DNA of 64,000 bases from Gigaspora rosea. Taxonomy: Eukaryota > Glomeromycota > Glomeromycetes > Diversisporales > Gigasporaceae. Of the stretch, positions 39,653-50,450 are shown piece by piece; the first letter of the stretch is position 1; each line of letters starts with the position of its first letter. The stretch lies in assembly GCA_003550325.1 (NCBI GenBank), contig QKWP01000066.1, positions 354,240-418,239 of the forward strand, given 5' to 3'. The position numbers and the translations under genes were made by a program. Under the pieces are notes generated by a model. The model was not told the origin of the DNA, ran no database searches, and worked only from the letters and a program-made list of their open reading frames with translations.

Positions 39653-39987
39653 GAGAACTTCTATTTGTACACAGTGTGTTTAAACACAGTTATACAAAAT
39701 ATTATAGAAAAATGCAAGCTACAGATTAATTTTTGTACAACAAAAACAAAGCAAAATATTAAAATTTTAATTATATCTTTAAAGTTTGCTTATAACACTA
39801 TATTTTAATGACTAAGAAAAAATTTTTTGCAAAATTTTAGTAAAAATAAGCTCTAACCCATTCTAGGTTTTATACTAACCTTAATATAAATCAAAATTTA
39901 ATTTGTTTTTATTAAAAATTGGTTTAATTTATATGTTATACAAATATATAACTGTGTATAAACACACTGTGTACAAATAGTTATTTT
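39653..39987. mobile_element. 335-bp non-autonomous derivative of the MULE family
   Basis: TIRs CTATTTGTACACAGTGTG followed by TTTAAACACAGTTATA (one mismatch between arms) match the TIRs of the 4,965-bp MULE at 44556. Perfect 9-bp target duplication TATATAAAA (39644-39652 and 39988-39996). It has no coding capacity and is presumably mobilised in trans by a related MULE transposase. Confidence 0.9.
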
Positions 39988-40314
39988 CTATATAAAATTA
40001 TTATATATTTATAAAAAGAAAATTTTATAACTATACAAAATATATAGTAATTTGTAATAGTAACTATATAATACTATTATTCTTATATAGATTTTTATAT
40101 TAAAATTTGTATTTATAAGTTATAAAATTTTAAATATATAAATATAACAAGTATTAAAATTATAAAATAACTAATTTTTATTTATAGTAATTACACTAAT
40201 ATTATAAAGTTTTTATTAAAAAAATAAGTTTAGTTAAATTAGAGTTAGAGTTAGTTTGAATTAGAATAAAAAAGCTTGTATATATACAAAAACTTTGATT
40301 AGATGCCAAAGTAC

Positions 40315-40623
40315 TATATATTGTTAAAAATAAGCTACCTTCTAAATTAAGCTTCCTCTGATTTTTTTAAAAATCTTAAAAATTTGTTAGCAGTTGCTAA
40401 ATATAAAAGTCTAAATTTTACTAAGTAAATCTCAAAGTGCCATTAAGTAAACTTGTTCAAAACATTGAAATACATTTACAATAAAAATTTGTCATTATTT
40501 GGACAACTTTTTAATTAATACATTTCCAATTTTTCAAAAAATTCAACAATTTGAAAATAAGCTACCTCACATTTTTTTGTGTAACTTTTTGGCCATAAAA
40601 GTAGCTTATTTTTGGCAATATAT
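40315..40623. mobile_element. small TIR element, AAAAATAAGCTAC ends
   Basis: TATATTGYYAAAAATAAGCTAC at both ends in inverse orientation, about 310 bp. Its internal sequence (AAAAGTCTAAATTTTA ... TTGTTCAAAACATY) recurs at 43260-43430 and, diverged, at 43745-43900. Confidence 0.6.
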
Positions 40624-40686
40624 GGCATAAGTTAAGTATAGGTATTGCAGCATAGTACTGGCATAGTACTAAATAATGCACATATG

Positions 40687-40760
40687 ATATCTTGTAATCT
40701 AGTAATTAGAATCAAATAGTAATAAAACTATTAGATTCTGATTACTAGATCACAAGATAT
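40687..40760. repeat. 74-bp palindrome, GATATCTTGT family
   Basis: ATATCTTGTAATCTAGTAAT is mirrored by ATTACTAGATCACAAGATAT. It is the minimal copy of the family at 2729 and 2919. Confidence 0.7.
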
Positions 40761-41154
40761 TAATGTTTAAATAAATAAAATTTTTAATTTTAAGTTTTAA
40801 TAAACCCTAATTGTAGTATATTATAGTGGCTTTTTTTATTAAGTAAATTGACTTTTATTATTAAGATAATTTTGTTCATTATAACAAATTCTAGTTGCCT
40901 TTAAGTTTCATAATTTTTTATTAAGAGTAGAGAGTATATAGATTATTTCTATTAATAAACAAATAATTAAAGTATTTTTACTGCAAATTAAAAAGTTGCT
41001 ATATTTAAAAGTTAATTTTTTACTATATTAAATTGATACAGTTGACTCTGGATATACCAAATTTGTTTATACCAGAATCTGGCTATAGTGAACTAGATTT
41101 AACAAAGCAGATTTTTTATAATAATACCATATTTAAATATTAAATCTTTATATA

Positions 41155-41351
41155 TAGTCAACTTTTTCTAAGTGCTGGTTCTCTAAGTGCATATTTTATA
41201 AAAATTTCTCTAAATACATGGCTTTTCTTGGACCTGACTAATATTATACCTATAGATTTTTACTTCTCTAAATGCAATATCTTTCTAAGTGCATGTTTAA
41301 CAAAATTTTTACATATAGTCCTATTATATTGCACTTAAAAAGATCTAACTG
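41155..41351. mobile_element. 197-bp pogo-like MITE
   Basis: TAGTCAACTTTTTCTAAGTGC and (inverse) CAGTTAGATCTTTTTAAGTGC termini with TA on both sides. CTAAGTGCA words recur inside. Confidence 0.6.
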
Positions 41352-41490
41352 TACATATCTGAACTTACCTTTACTAGCCTATAACTATGTACAGTCAACT
41401 CTCTTTATTTCAAACTGCCAGAACTGCTAATTTTTACTATGTAAAAATTTGAAAAAATTCAGTTTTCAAAAAGTTATGTATAGGTTCATA

Positions 41491-41780
41491 TTATTTCACC
41501 AACAATCACTTCACCGACATAACATTTCACTAACAAATACATACCAAAAAGTTTATTTTACTGATAGTTTGTTTCACCAAAGTTCATTTCGCTGACAAGT
41601 TTTTTTCAAAAAGCACACTAACTTTAGCCCTAATTCTATCTAATTCTACTCTGATTCTAACGACAATGACCAGAATTGCTTTGTCAGTGAAATGAGCTTC
41701 AGTGAAATAAACTGTCAGTAAAATGAACTTGTCAGTGAATAATTGTTAGCGAAATATTATTTCGGTAAAGTGATTGTTGA
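41491..41780 (+). mobile_element. foldback-like element, copy 5
   Basis: TTCACCGACATAAC, TTCATTTCGCTGACAAG units on the left and TTGTCAGTGAAATGAGC, TTGTCAGTGAAT units on the right. The core ACGACAATGACCAGAATTGC lies at about 41660-41680, preceded by telomere-like CTAATTCTA words. Its CpG content contrasts with the CpG-poor surroundings. Confidence 0.75.
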
Positions 41781-42021
41781 TTAATTGGATTGCTATCTGT
41801 TATATAAGAGGAATCAGAGTATTATGAGAATTTGGTATTGTGATGAATTTTAGAACAATGATCAAAATTGAGAAATTTTTATATCACTCGATTTATCTCA
41901 ATAAAATGAACTGATTGGTGGTTAAAACATTTAATTCTGATTACTAGATCACAGGTTATAACCAACTTCACCTTTTGTTAAAATTTTTTAAACTTTTCTT
42001 TGTACAGTATATATTTGGTTA

Positions 42022-42144
42022 TATCTTGTGATATAATGATCAGAATTAGATAATCTTACTACCATTTGATTTGTCTCATTGAGACGAATCAAATGGTATA
42101 AAAATCATTCGATAAATCTGACAACTGCTACACATAATATCTTC
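42022..42144. repeat. palindromic MITE, GATATCTTGT family
   Basis: TACCATTTGATTTGTCTC is mirrored by GAGACGAATCAAATGGTA, with the outer ATATCTTGTGATATAATGAT partly mirrored. Closest to the copy at 2919. Confidence 0.6.
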
Positions 42145-42763
42145 AATTTGTCACAATACCCACCTCCTTAAATTTTGCCTTTATGATACGATATATAAAG
42201 TTAGCTATTACTGTCCAAAGCAGCTTTCTATGTTAATATTTTTATATAAAATTTACTTAATATTATGTACTGGCTTTAAACAAACAAATAGAATTTTTAT
42301 TTATATTAAAATTTAAAAGGTTTCATTTCAACAACTTTAACTTTGTCATAATACCTGATTCCCCTTATAGCTAATCTGAACTTTATAATAAAATTTACAA
42401 ATGTTTTGAAAAATTTTGTTAGGTTTAGAAAGTTTAATAGTGTTCAGATTAGAAAGGAATCAGATTAGAGAAAGTACTATATATATATTTTGATATAGTG
42501 AACTATTATATAACTTTATAAATGTTGCATATATACAAAGTAATAGATTCTAAAAATTATTTAAAAAATTAAAAAATATAATAGACAAGCAAGTAAAATT
42601 CTAAAATTGTCTCAAAAAATTTAGATTTTAAGAGATTCTATTGGCTAGCTTTTATATACTAATATTAAACAGTTTGGTATAGAGTAAGTAAATTATAATA
42701 AACTTACTCTATACTAAACAAAAAGGTCCAGAATATGCAATTTGGTATATTCAGAGTTAACTG

Positions 42764-43574
42764 TATTTATATACTAAATAATATTGTTTATAATAAAAAA
42801 TTATACATATTCTAAATTTTTATTAAGTTTTTGACAAAGTTTTTATAGTATTAACTTTTGTGAAAGCAGGTCTATTCTGTAAAGTAATCACAAATTGGTC
42901 AATTAAATTATATATAAACAATAAGTAAAATAGGGTTACAAAGATAAAAACAACTATGTCTTATGTTCTACTAGGCAATTTTAATAATTCAACTACTGTT
43001 AAAATCAGAAATACCTTATCTCAATTTTATTTAGAAATTTAAAAGGGTGCTTAATAAATTTTCTTTATTATTAATATAAAATTTTTAGCAACTAGTTTAT
43101 TAATAAAAGTGATCTATATAACCTTTAATCTTAATAGTTACTTGTAAAAAACTTGTACTATTATAGATTTTAGCACAAAAATGTACTTTATAAAAATTAA
43201 TTAATGATTTTTATAAAAATTTAGAGGTAATTAATGTATGTTTTCAAAAATAAACTATATCCAAAATAAGCTATCTCCTGATTTTTTTAAGCAGTTGCTA
43301 TATATAAAAGTCTAAATTTTATTAAAAAGTATCATTAAGTAAAGTTGTTCAAAACATCAAAATATATTTACAATAAAAAGTTAGTTTTATTTGGACAACT
43401 TTTTATTATTATATTTTTTAATTTTCAAAAAGAGTAAAGGTATTTGTCACATAAGTGACAATGGCTTAAGTATCACTGAACCAATCAGAATTCAGGATCT
43501 CTTGTAATATAACACAATCAGAAAATTCAAAACAAATTTCATTTTATCAAAAAACTAACAAAAATTGCTTATTA
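42764..43574. other. no gene seen; CpG-poor repeat-derived DNA
   Basis: 43260-43430 is a direct-orientation copy of the interior of the element at 40315. Confidence 0.45.
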
Positions 43575-43720
43575 CAGTCAAACCTCTATATAATCACACC
43601 CTCAGGATACAAAAGTGGTGATTATATAGAGATGACTAATATAGAGGAATTCTATATAATCACAATTATAATAAAATTGCATATAAAAAAAAATTGTGAT
43701 TATATAGAAGTTTTAATAAA
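43575..43720 (+). mobile_element. pogo/Tigger-type terminus
   Basis: CAGTCAAACCTCTATATAAT, with CACACCC following, is a characteristic pogo/Tigger end preceded by TA. GTGATTATATAGA words repeat in both orientations downstream. The other end is uncertain. Confidence 0.5.
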
Positions 43721-43744
43721 TAAAAATTTTTATTTTTTAAATAA

Positions 43745-44505
43745 TTGATTATCTTTTCTACATATAAAAGTTAAAATTATACTAAACAAATCGAAAAAAT
43801 GCTATAAGTAACATTGTTCAGGAGACAAAATTACATATATCCTGAAATTTTCAAATAATTTGAATAAAATTTCATTATTACACTTTTACAATTTATGTTT
43901 AGGCGAACGGTTTTACTAAAGCACACCACTGGCGTTCAACGCCAGTGTCGGAAATTAGATCGTAACATCATCAGAAAGTAGGTCAGAAAATCATGTGTCA
44001 TAATTTGGTGTAATGTAACATGATCAGGAAAATTCGTTTCTTTTGTCAAAAAAAGCTTATTTATCAAAAGTTTGCATAAGAAACGTCTTTTTTTAACTAA
44101 AAAAAAGTTTTTCTTGAGCAATTTTACTATGACAACCTAAACCCAAACCCTAACTGAGCACTCACTCTAACCCTAACCTAATATAAACGAACTTGAAAGA
44201 ATTTTGGTACTGATCACGTGGGGGTGAATTTTTGATGGCGATACTGGGGTAGATATCTAATTTCTGATACTGGCGTTGAACGCCAGTGGTGTGATTTAGT
44301 AAAACTGTTAGGCGAAAAAAATTAAAAAAATTAAATTTTTTTTAACTTAATCGTACATTATAAACGTGTATTAATAAAATTTTAACCAAATTATCTCAAA
44401 ATTTCAAAGTATATATAATTTTGTATCCCGATCAAGTTTACTTAGATTATTTTTATCGATTTACTTTAGATAATTTTGACTTTAATATGTAGCTACAATA
44501 TACGA
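43745..44505. repeat. old palindrome interrupted by a younger MITE
   Basis: 43745-43897 and 44330-44505 are inverse copies (shared ACATATAAAAGTYAAAATTAT, AAATCGAWAAAA, TGAAATTTT). They flank the 400-bp element at 43908, whose target duplication lies within the loop. Confidence 0.6.
43908..44307. mobile_element. 400-bp Mutator-like MITE with 9-bp target duplication
   Basis: About 53-bp TIRs beginning CRGTTTTACTAAA, including the inner palindrome CTGGCGTTCAACGCCAG. Perfect duplication TTAGGCGAA (43899-43907 and 44308-44316). It contains a telomere-like AACCCTAACTGAGC...CTAACCCTAACC tract. CpG-rich, so probably young. Confidence 0.85.
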
Positions 44506-44555
44506 TTATTTTAAAAAAAATTAAAAAATTTTTTTTAAAATAATAATATATACTT

Positions 44556-44596
44556 GAGCATTTCTATTTGTACACAGTGTGTACAAACACGGTTAC
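44556..44596. repeat. MULE left terminal inverted repeat
   Basis: Pairs with 49480-49520. Mismatches fall at positions 3, 4, 21, 26 and 36 from the end. Confidence 0.9.
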
Positions 44597-44693
44597 GTGA
44601 ATATTGCCAAATACAATAAATTGATCTATATAATGCATAATTTAATATTAATATAGTAATATCCTGTGTAATGTTATATCGTACGTAGTGATT

Positions 44694-44828
44694 TGATGTC
44701 ACCCGGGTCACTCGCGGTTGGTTCAGTGACCCGGGTTAAGTAATAGCAACCCAGGTCAAACAGGTGAGTTAACTCGCGAGTTGATCCACTAATGACCTGT
44801 GAGTTGATCCACGAGTTGACTCATAGTA
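44694..44828. repeat. subterminal word cluster inside the MULE
   Basis: CACCCGGGTCA/GTGACCCGGGTT and GAGTTGATCCAC / GAGTTAACTCGCGAGTTGA words are repeated on both strands over 135 bp. They could be protein-binding sites or a small nested element. No target duplication is visible. Confidence 0.5.
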
Positions 44829-45978
44829 TTGATATATCCATATTTTGTTCTGCGGCTATGGGACACTTGATAAAGATTGCTAAATAAATTTTTTGCCAAG
44901 TTTGTGATTTCGGCATAATTGATTCAATAACAAATAAATTGACATCTTTGCTGAATCAGCCCGAAAATTGGCAAATACTCTCAAACAAAAATTTAATAAT
45001 GCTGAGTAGATCAACTTGTAATGATAAAACTATCTGCGCAAAGTAGCTTTTATATACAGATCATGGTGAATTCACAAACTCAACCGGATTAGAAAAATCA
45101 TTCAGCTAAATTATATCAGGCGTGTCAGAAATTATGATAATAGCTGTAATCGAAGAAACTGAACAACGTATTATTTTAGGGACATTAAATCATTGTTGAG
45201 TGAAGCTACGTTGCAATATTACTGTGAATATTCGATTTAGAAACTTTATCCTATTACAATAACACTGAACCATATATATAAATATGACCCTAATATAAGC
45301 GAAGTGTAAAGAATTTCTTTCAAATTCCAAGAATACTATATATGTACAATAGCAAGCCTGACCATGTAATCAATTACCTAGTGTCTAAAATTCGAATGTG
45401 CAAAACCAATCAAATTGCTTGATTTAAGAAATAAAGCAATTTGATTAAAGCCGCACGAACAGGTAATAAATGTTGAGATTTCGAATTAAAACGTTAAAGA
45501 ACTTCATTTCGAATTAGAATGTTAAAGCACTGCGTCAAATTAAAAATTGTGTTGATCAAATTTAAATAAAGTTTTATCAGACGTTTATTATTGGAGCAAA
45601 TAAAATTTATTCTAGCATTACCAAGGATGCAATTGTATGATTCTTATGTATACGAATAGTGTAATATAAATTGATCAAAGTATTATGCATACATACGTGA
45701 AGCTGGCCATCTAATTTGTATAGTTTATAAGTAAAAATTCATTATACTTTTCGCATATAAATAAGATTTGAAAGCATAAAACATTTCTTTTAATGACCGT
45801 ACATATGAGCAATATAGCCTTAACTGTTTATGAAAACTATCTAAATATTTTTTGAATTTGACATTGAATGTTCAACAAGATTTAAGTGAAATTCATAGTA
45901 CTCAAAAAACTGAATAATTCATACATTATGCAAATAAAACTTGTCATATGATGTTAATTGCTAATGCTATTTAAATTG

Positions 45979-48900
45979 TTACTCTGATAATGGACAAGTT
46001 TTAGCATAATGTCCAAACTGCCTACAGTTTCCACATTTCCGACCCTTAACATTTGTTCCATCTTCTACATGATTTTTTGGTGCATTCTTTAATGGACGTC
46101 TTACTTGATTGTTTTGATTCGATTCTTCAACGCAAGATTTAAGCCGATTAGGTGGCCGTCCTTTATGTTTGTGATGTCCGGATTGTTAATGTCACCAACT
46201 TCATTCTCATCTTGAGTTTGATTACTATCTATTTTATTTTTTGCTTCATTAATAAATGCTCTAAGAGCATTAGATAGTTCAGAATGTATATCAGCTTTAA
46301 TAGCATAGTCCACTGCCTTTTTAGATAACCCAAATAGTTCCGCATATATTTGTTTAGCTGGTCTAGATTTTGATTTAGAATTAGAAGCATTTGAACGAAT
46401 TGAAAAAAGGTGTTGTAATGTAGTATTTGGAATAGCTTTGGGAACTTCTTGCTGATCAGGTATAGAAATAGTAATAGCTGGGACTTCTTTTAGTAAATTG
46501 TCATGATTAATACTAGGATCCAAATACCACCGGCTCGGAATGAGAGTTATATGAAATGTGGCTAATGAGGAATATGTACCTACTCGAAAAAAATGGTGGC
46601 AAATTAAACCTTTGTTAATTAAAAGAAGACAAGTGCACAAATGTGTACCATCTTCTAACAATACAACATAATGACCATGTCCCGTCATTCCTGTAGCACG
46701 CACATGCCAAACTTGAAGAATTTTTTCAAATGATACATGTTGTATCAGTAATGAAAATAAAATCTGGCATGTATCAAAATCCTGCTCTCTAATCCAAAGA
46801 CCAATCTGTGAATTATCTATATCAACCTATAATGATAAAATTCTATTAGTATTAGATTAATTAAATAAAGATAAAAACATATAGTCTACCTCAATCAAAT
46901 TTTGCCATTCATGAATCTGAACAATATCGTAGCACACACTTGCATTCATTTGGTCTCTCTGTTTGTTAAGCATATTGGGTGTAAGGAATTTTTCTAAAAT
47001 TTTATCAACATTAAAAAAGAAACAGTTATTTAACATTGGTAGTCCAGTGGTCGGAATAGCATTGCGTTCTACTTCGAATTTAGTCAAATGTTCATCCTGA
47101 TTTACATAATCATTAAGACCAATTAATAGGTCATATAAAGAAGTTGACCGATCAACTTTCTTATGTATATGGGAATTAACTGATTCTATCCTTTGGGTGC
47201 TTTGTGCGCCTCCTGTGAGTTTATTATTAATCCAAGGTGTTGCCCATGACTCCTTAGTACAATAAAGTGTGCCATTCAAATATTTTTTCGTGGCTGGATA
47301 ATCATCTGACAATATCTTCCATCAATCTTCAAAAAGATCTTTGTATAAACTGTTCCGGCAGCAATAAAAGGCTGTACGGAATTCTGCAAAATGAGAACCT
47401 AATTTACTTCTTAGCTTTTTCTTAAGGTTCAAATCGATATGGAATATACATAACATATGATTTGTGTTAGGGTATACTTGTTTTATTGCGCTTATTATGG
47501 ATGGATCACTATCAGTAAAAATCGTTGCAGGAATAATGCTAGTTTCTTCAAGTAATGTCTCAAGAATCTACTGAAATGTCTCCAAAGTTTCATCTTCAAT
47601 AACTGCACTTGCGATAATTCTAGTCCTATAATGGTTATCAATCACTGTAATAACACATAGCATCATTTGGAACTGATTTGTATTCGATGTAGTATCCATA
47701 AATACGACATTGTGAAAAGTTTTATATAAGGATCTTTGTGATGGTGACATCCAAAGCAATGAATTCAGTTTTCTAGATATAGTATCTAACCGTGGTTTGA
47801 CAATCCATAGCGGATTTTCCTCTTTCCAACTTAACAAGGTTTGAAGCATTAAAGATGCATCTGTATCTCCTGGGTTGTTATTTTTTTGAAAAGTATACAC
47901 AGCATTGTACAAATCACGCATCTGGAAATATTGTTGAGGGTAATCATGTTTTATTAAAGAATATATTGATCCAGAATCTAATCTACCTTGAATCGCATAT
48001 TTTTTAATATCAGCAAGCATTTCAGGCGTCAGCTTGTGAAATTGTGGTGCAATTTCATTGATCATAGGAGTAAGAGAATGGTTGTGTTTATTTGTAACTG
48101 AATTTATTTTAATCATATTGTAAGTCTTTTGATAATTAACATTTAATTTCCAGGGGCATTCAATTCGTTGCGAAGAAGCTTTATGGCATTTGGTCGGGTT
48201 AGTTGTTATTTGTGGATTATGGGCACCAGATTTAGCGCATACATATACAGCTCTTTTCATAATGCCTTGATCAAATTCGCTATTCCTGATCTTATAGCTA
48301 AAGCCTTTTTTTAACGCATAGTTACGAAGCCAGGCTTTAAATTTATCCCAATTTGAAAATGTAAGTCCAGACATAACTTCTATAGAATCTGATGAATTGT
48401 CCACTTCTGGTTCGATCTCATCTATTGCATCACTAACTATAAAAGAAGTCGAATTGTTCTACAAATCCAGAAATTAGTTGTTAGCTACCTGTAACGATAG
48501 ATGTGCTAATTAAAATTTTTACTTTAAGCTGGATCAAAATTTACCTGGTCATGTGATGGTAAAGTATCCTCTTTCTATTCAATTCCAAAAAAAAGTAAAA
48601 ATTTGATAACAAGTGTTATATTAATTGCATAAAGACAAATCAAGATTTACGACAAAAATTACATTGTCATGTGGAATTGATGGCGAAGTAAAATGGATTC
48701 CATTATCATGGGGTGACTGTGATGAAGAAGAAGCATAATACACATCTTGACCGATTTCATCCTAAAAGAAAGCTCAAGATAAGAATCATAGCGATACTGA
48801 AAAAAAATAGATCAATTAGAACGAGTGTAAAAAAAACATCTTAATTACGTGATCATGTGATGGCAAAGACAAAGGAGGAAATAAAACTGCATGATCATGT

Positions 48901-49340
48901 AAAGGCTGTGGCGATTGAAACGACAAAAGAAAAGCATGAATTTCATCTTCCTGACCGATTTTAAACTAATAAAAAGGCTCAAAGTAAGAATCACCAAGAT
49001 GCATCGTAATATTCAAAGCACAAAAAATAATAGACCGGCTAAAAAAAATTGTCTTAATTACAAGATCATGTGACACCAATGACGAAGGACACTCTAGTAG
49101 ATTTCAGAAATAGTTAGATAAGGATCGTTATATTGAAAACCAAGAAAAAAAATAAAATGTGAAAGAAAAAAGGAAATAGAAATGAATAGAAGAAACAAAC
49201 AGAATTAAAGAATTAAATGAAACTCAAAGCTTTACCATTGCATTCGAAGAAAATAAGACCTCTGGGTCACATGATGGAGATGGCGAAAAAATACGAACTA
49301 GATCTTTCTCGACATTGCTGCATGAACCGTATTGTTGCAT
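45979..49340 (-). pseudogene. MULE transposase (FAR1-like zinc finger, DDE, SWIM, zinc knuckle), disabled
   Basis: Exons as read on the minus strand: 49340-49236, 49091-49062, 48965-48849, 48761-48663, 48574-48545, 48458-46890 and 46826-45979. All junctions are in phase 0 with GT-AG introns. Exons 1-5 encode a Ser/Pro/His-Asp-rich leader, and exons 3 and 4 are diverged duplicates. Exon 6 carries a FAR1/WRKY-GCM1-like finger (KAWLRNYALKKGF, VCAK, ECPW, HNH), then the MULE DDE domain (FMDTTSNTN, FTDSDPS, LCIFHIDLN, QRIES). Exon 7 carries a SWIM CxCx9CxH (CTC...CHH) and ends with a CCHC zinc knuckle (CGNCRQFGHYAKTC). Defects: TAG at 47568-47570 (after ETFQ, probably from TGG), TGA before WKIL near 47320, and a 1-nt frameshift near 46175-46190 before GRPPNRLKS. 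The small first exons are less certain than exons 6 and 7. Confidence 0.85.
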
Positions 49341-49479
49341 ATTAAATTGTTCTAGTCCAAAATGAAAGAGAAAGAAAGTTAATAATTTTGGGCCATTACA
49401 ATTAATTTATTTACACGATCAGACTTTAAACTATTACTTACTATATGATACGTATGATATTAGAATTTTGCCAATCTGT

Positions 49480-49520
49480 GTAACTGTGTTTGTATACACA
49501 GTGTACAAATAGAAATTTTC
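49480..49520. repeat. MULE right terminal inverted repeat
   Basis: Inverse of 44556-44596. Immediately followed by the TATATACTT duplication. Confidence 0.9.
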
Positions 49521-49526
49521 TATATA

Positions 49527-49650
49527 CTTTTATACTTTTATACTTTAGTACTTTTATACTTTTATACCTTTATACCTTTATACTTTTATACCTTTATACT
49601 TTTAAACTTTTATACCTTTTTATCTTTGTATTTTATACTTTTCTAAAAGA
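49527..49650 (+). repeat. 8-11-bp minisatellite, ACTTTTAT
   Basis: About a dozen ACTTTTAT / ACCTTTAT units directly abut the MULE target duplication, which itself matches the repeat (TATATACTT). Confidence 0.8.
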
Positions 49651-49960
49651 TATATAAACCCTAGCTTTTATCCTTCCTTAACTTTAGGATTTGTTCCCTG
49701 CAATTCTTTAGTTATGAATTCTTTAGGCACAGAAACCTTTAGATAGTCTTGTAGCAAAGTCTTGTAACGTACTTAAATAAAATATATCTTTGCCCAACTA
49801 AATACACTCCTATTCTTTGAGTAAAATATATCGAACTGCCACAGTGAGGAAACATTCCACTTCCACACCACTTCATATCTTTTCTGACCCTACAAGATCC
49901 CTGTCGCTGTGTGCTATGTTGCTAGTGGTATATTAAGAAGGCTATACTGCTTGTAACAAT
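49651..49960. other. possible LTR-like remnant; otherwise no gene
   Basis: Less AT-rich than its neighbours, with a TATATAAACCC box near 49660, an AATAAAATAT near 49776 and a CCCTGTCGCTGTGTG segment near 49900. The base composition resembles an LTR, but no TG...CA ends or duplication could be fixed. Confidence 0.25.
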
Positions 49961-49971
49961 ATAAAATCTGA

Positions 49972-50450
49972 ACAACTTTTTAGAAAATAAAAGTAGATTA
50001 TCTTAATAAAAAAATTTAGCTATGTGCTAATATTTAAATTTTTAGTTTATTAATATAAACCTTTTTTTTACTAACTTAATCTACCTTATGCTCTTAAAAA
50101 ATTTGTTTAGCATAAAATTATATATAGATATATTTGTCAAAATGCATCTTTTTGAATTTTTACTAAGTAAACAGTTAAGTTAAAATAGAGAAAAAATTTT
50201 TTTCTAACTTTAACCTTATTTTTTGCTTAGTAAAAAGTTTGTAAAGTTGCATTTTGACAAATATATATATCAACTTTGCTTAAAAGCATAAAGTAAATTA
50301 ATTTAATAAAAAAAAAGTTTATATTATAAACTAAATATTTTTAATACTAGCACATAATCAAGATAATCTATTTTACCTTTTAAAATAGTTGTTCTTTTAC
50401 CTTTTAAAAAAGTTGTTCTTTTGCCTTTTAAAAAAGTTGTTTAGAGCATA
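49972..50450. mobile_element. long-hairpin element with tandemly amplified end
   Basis: Arms of ~190 bp meet near 50180 (AAGTAGATTATCTT / AAGATAATCTATTTT, TATATTTGTCAAAATGCA / TGCATTTTGACAAATATA-type matches). The right end repeats TTTTACCTTTTAAAAAAGTT three times in tandem (about 50376-50450). Confidence 0.65.

Larger units (their letters stand above)
41039..42763. mobile_element. pogo/Tigger-like element, 1.73 kb, with nested insertions
   Basis: Ends CAGTTGACTCTGGATATACC and CAGTTAACTCTGAATATACC (inverse), both next to TA. It hosts 41155-41351, the foldback copy at 41491 and a palindrome at 42022. No intact transposase. Confidence 0.65.
44556..49520 (-). mobile_element. 4,965-bp Mutator-like (MULE) transposon
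   Basis: The ends match over 41 bp at 36 positions (ATTTCTATTTGTACAC is the longest block) and are flanked by a perfect 9-bp duplication TATATACTT (44547-44555 and 49521-49529). It carries one transposase gene on the minus strand (45979-49340) and about 1.4 kb of non-coding DNA 3' of it. The architecture (9-bp duplication, DDE domain, zinc finger, SWIM) is that of MULEs. It is defective as read: two in-frame stops and one frameshift. Confidence 0.93.

Noticed and set aside
47315-47570. Stop-codon readthrough or recoding in the MULE gene
   Set aside because: TAG and TGA both occur, a separate frameshift exists further on, and no recoding signal is visible; ordinary decay explains all three.
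49651-49960. Second solo LTR
   Set aside because: Composition and box-like motifs are suggestive, but no TG...CA ends or target duplication could be fixed; kept only as a low-confidence note.
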